DNA of 20,000 bases from Cristatella mucedo. Taxonomy: Eukaryota; Bryozoa; Phylactolaemata; Cristatellidae. The stretch covers positions 7,152,501 through 7,172,500 of the forward strand of contig WPIO01000010.1 in assembly GCA_009760855.2 (NCBI GenBank), given 5' to 3'. Shown piece by piece: positions 19,872 through 20,000 of this stretch. The notes beneath the pieces are model-generated. The model searched no databases. It saw only the letters and a program-made list of their open reading frames with translations, and had not been told where the DNA came from. The first letter of the stretch is position 1, and every line of letters starts with the position of its first letter. The translations under genes were made by a program, and so were the position numbers.

Positions 19872-20000
19872 CGCCTATGCCCAGCGGTTAGAAGGCGCTC
19901 GCTTCGAACCAAGGTCAAGGTGAATGCATTTGACGACCAAGGTCGCGGGCTCGAGCCCCGTGGCATATGTGTAGCGCCCGGGTAGAGAATAAATTCTCTC
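19872..20000 (+). mobile_element. SINE-2 copy b, cut by window end
   Basis: TGCCCAGCGGTTAGAAGG (19878-19895) is a tRNA-like A-box region. GGGCTCGAGCCCC (19947-19959) stands at the B box position, followed by GTGGCATATGTGTAGCGCCC and GGTAGAGAATAAATTCTCTC. The stretch from 19898 on matches 3553-3634. AGCGGTTAGAAGGCGC is typical of Ser or Leu type tRNAs, which supports a class II tRNA origin. The tail lies outside the window. Confidence 0.82.
19878..19959 (+). promoter_or_regulatory. Candidate RNA polymerase III promoter of SINE-2 copy b
   Basis: The A-box-like TGCCCAGCGG (19878-19887) and the B-box-like GGCTCGAGCCC (19948-19958) are separated by about 60 bases. That is wide but within the range reported for tRNA genes with long variable arms or introns. 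Confidence 0.5.

Overview
This window looks like intergenic DNA from a large, repeat-rich eukaryotic genome, most likely a metazoan. I found no intact host gene. Open frames are short, they break at stops and frameshifts, and none forms an operon-like or exon-like series. What can be recognised is a graveyard of mobile elements. There are degraded non-LTR retrotransposons of the L2/CR1 kind, whose reverse transcriptase (RT) motifs are the common animal type. There are also two families of tRNA-derived SINEs, several microsatellites and minisatellites, and a degenerate block of the plant/alga-type telomere heptamer CCCTAAA. CpG is not obviously depleted, which fits an invertebrate better than a vertebrate. 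The phylum cannot be fixed from this sequence.

Layout. From 146 to 1385 lie an L2-like 3-prime end, a SINE-1 tail fragment, a SINE-1 copy and an RT fragment, all on the minus strand. A 3-prime end of LINE family A sits at 2025-2176 and a SINE-2 at 3533-3677. The best LINE fragment (RT C-terminal part, 3-prime UTR and ATT tail) covers 4441-5305. The stretch 5306-7690 holds nothing I recognise, and 7690-8330 is a GC-rich island of unknown nature. A second RT palm fragment at 8786-9550 is split by a long TA/TG microsatellite. After an empty stretch, two different LINE C-termini abut at 11341-11927. SINE-1 copies follow at 12290-12462 (minus) and 12563-12712 (plus), then a 29-bp minisatellite at 13951-14182. 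A large inverted repeat made of two LINE family B 3-prime ends lies at 14867-15523. From 15669 to 16725 is a cluster of C-run repeat, TA repeat, SINE-1, GCG repeat, telomere-like block and G-run repeat. The stretch 16726-19380 is unassigned. A CpG-rich segment with a 13-bp perfect inverted repeat (19381-19870) leads into a SINE-2 cut by the window end.

How they relate. The LINE copies are dead: one RT catalytic box has lost both aspartates, another reads YAND, and every copy is frameshifted or truncated. SINE-1 and SINE-2 share a tRNA-like core and, with LINE family B, carry a short motif close to GCTATACAAA near their 3-prime ends. That would be expected if the SINEs borrowed the retrotransposition machinery of an L2-like LINE, but this is an inference. 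The family names A, B, SINE-1 and SINE-2 are my own labels for this window.
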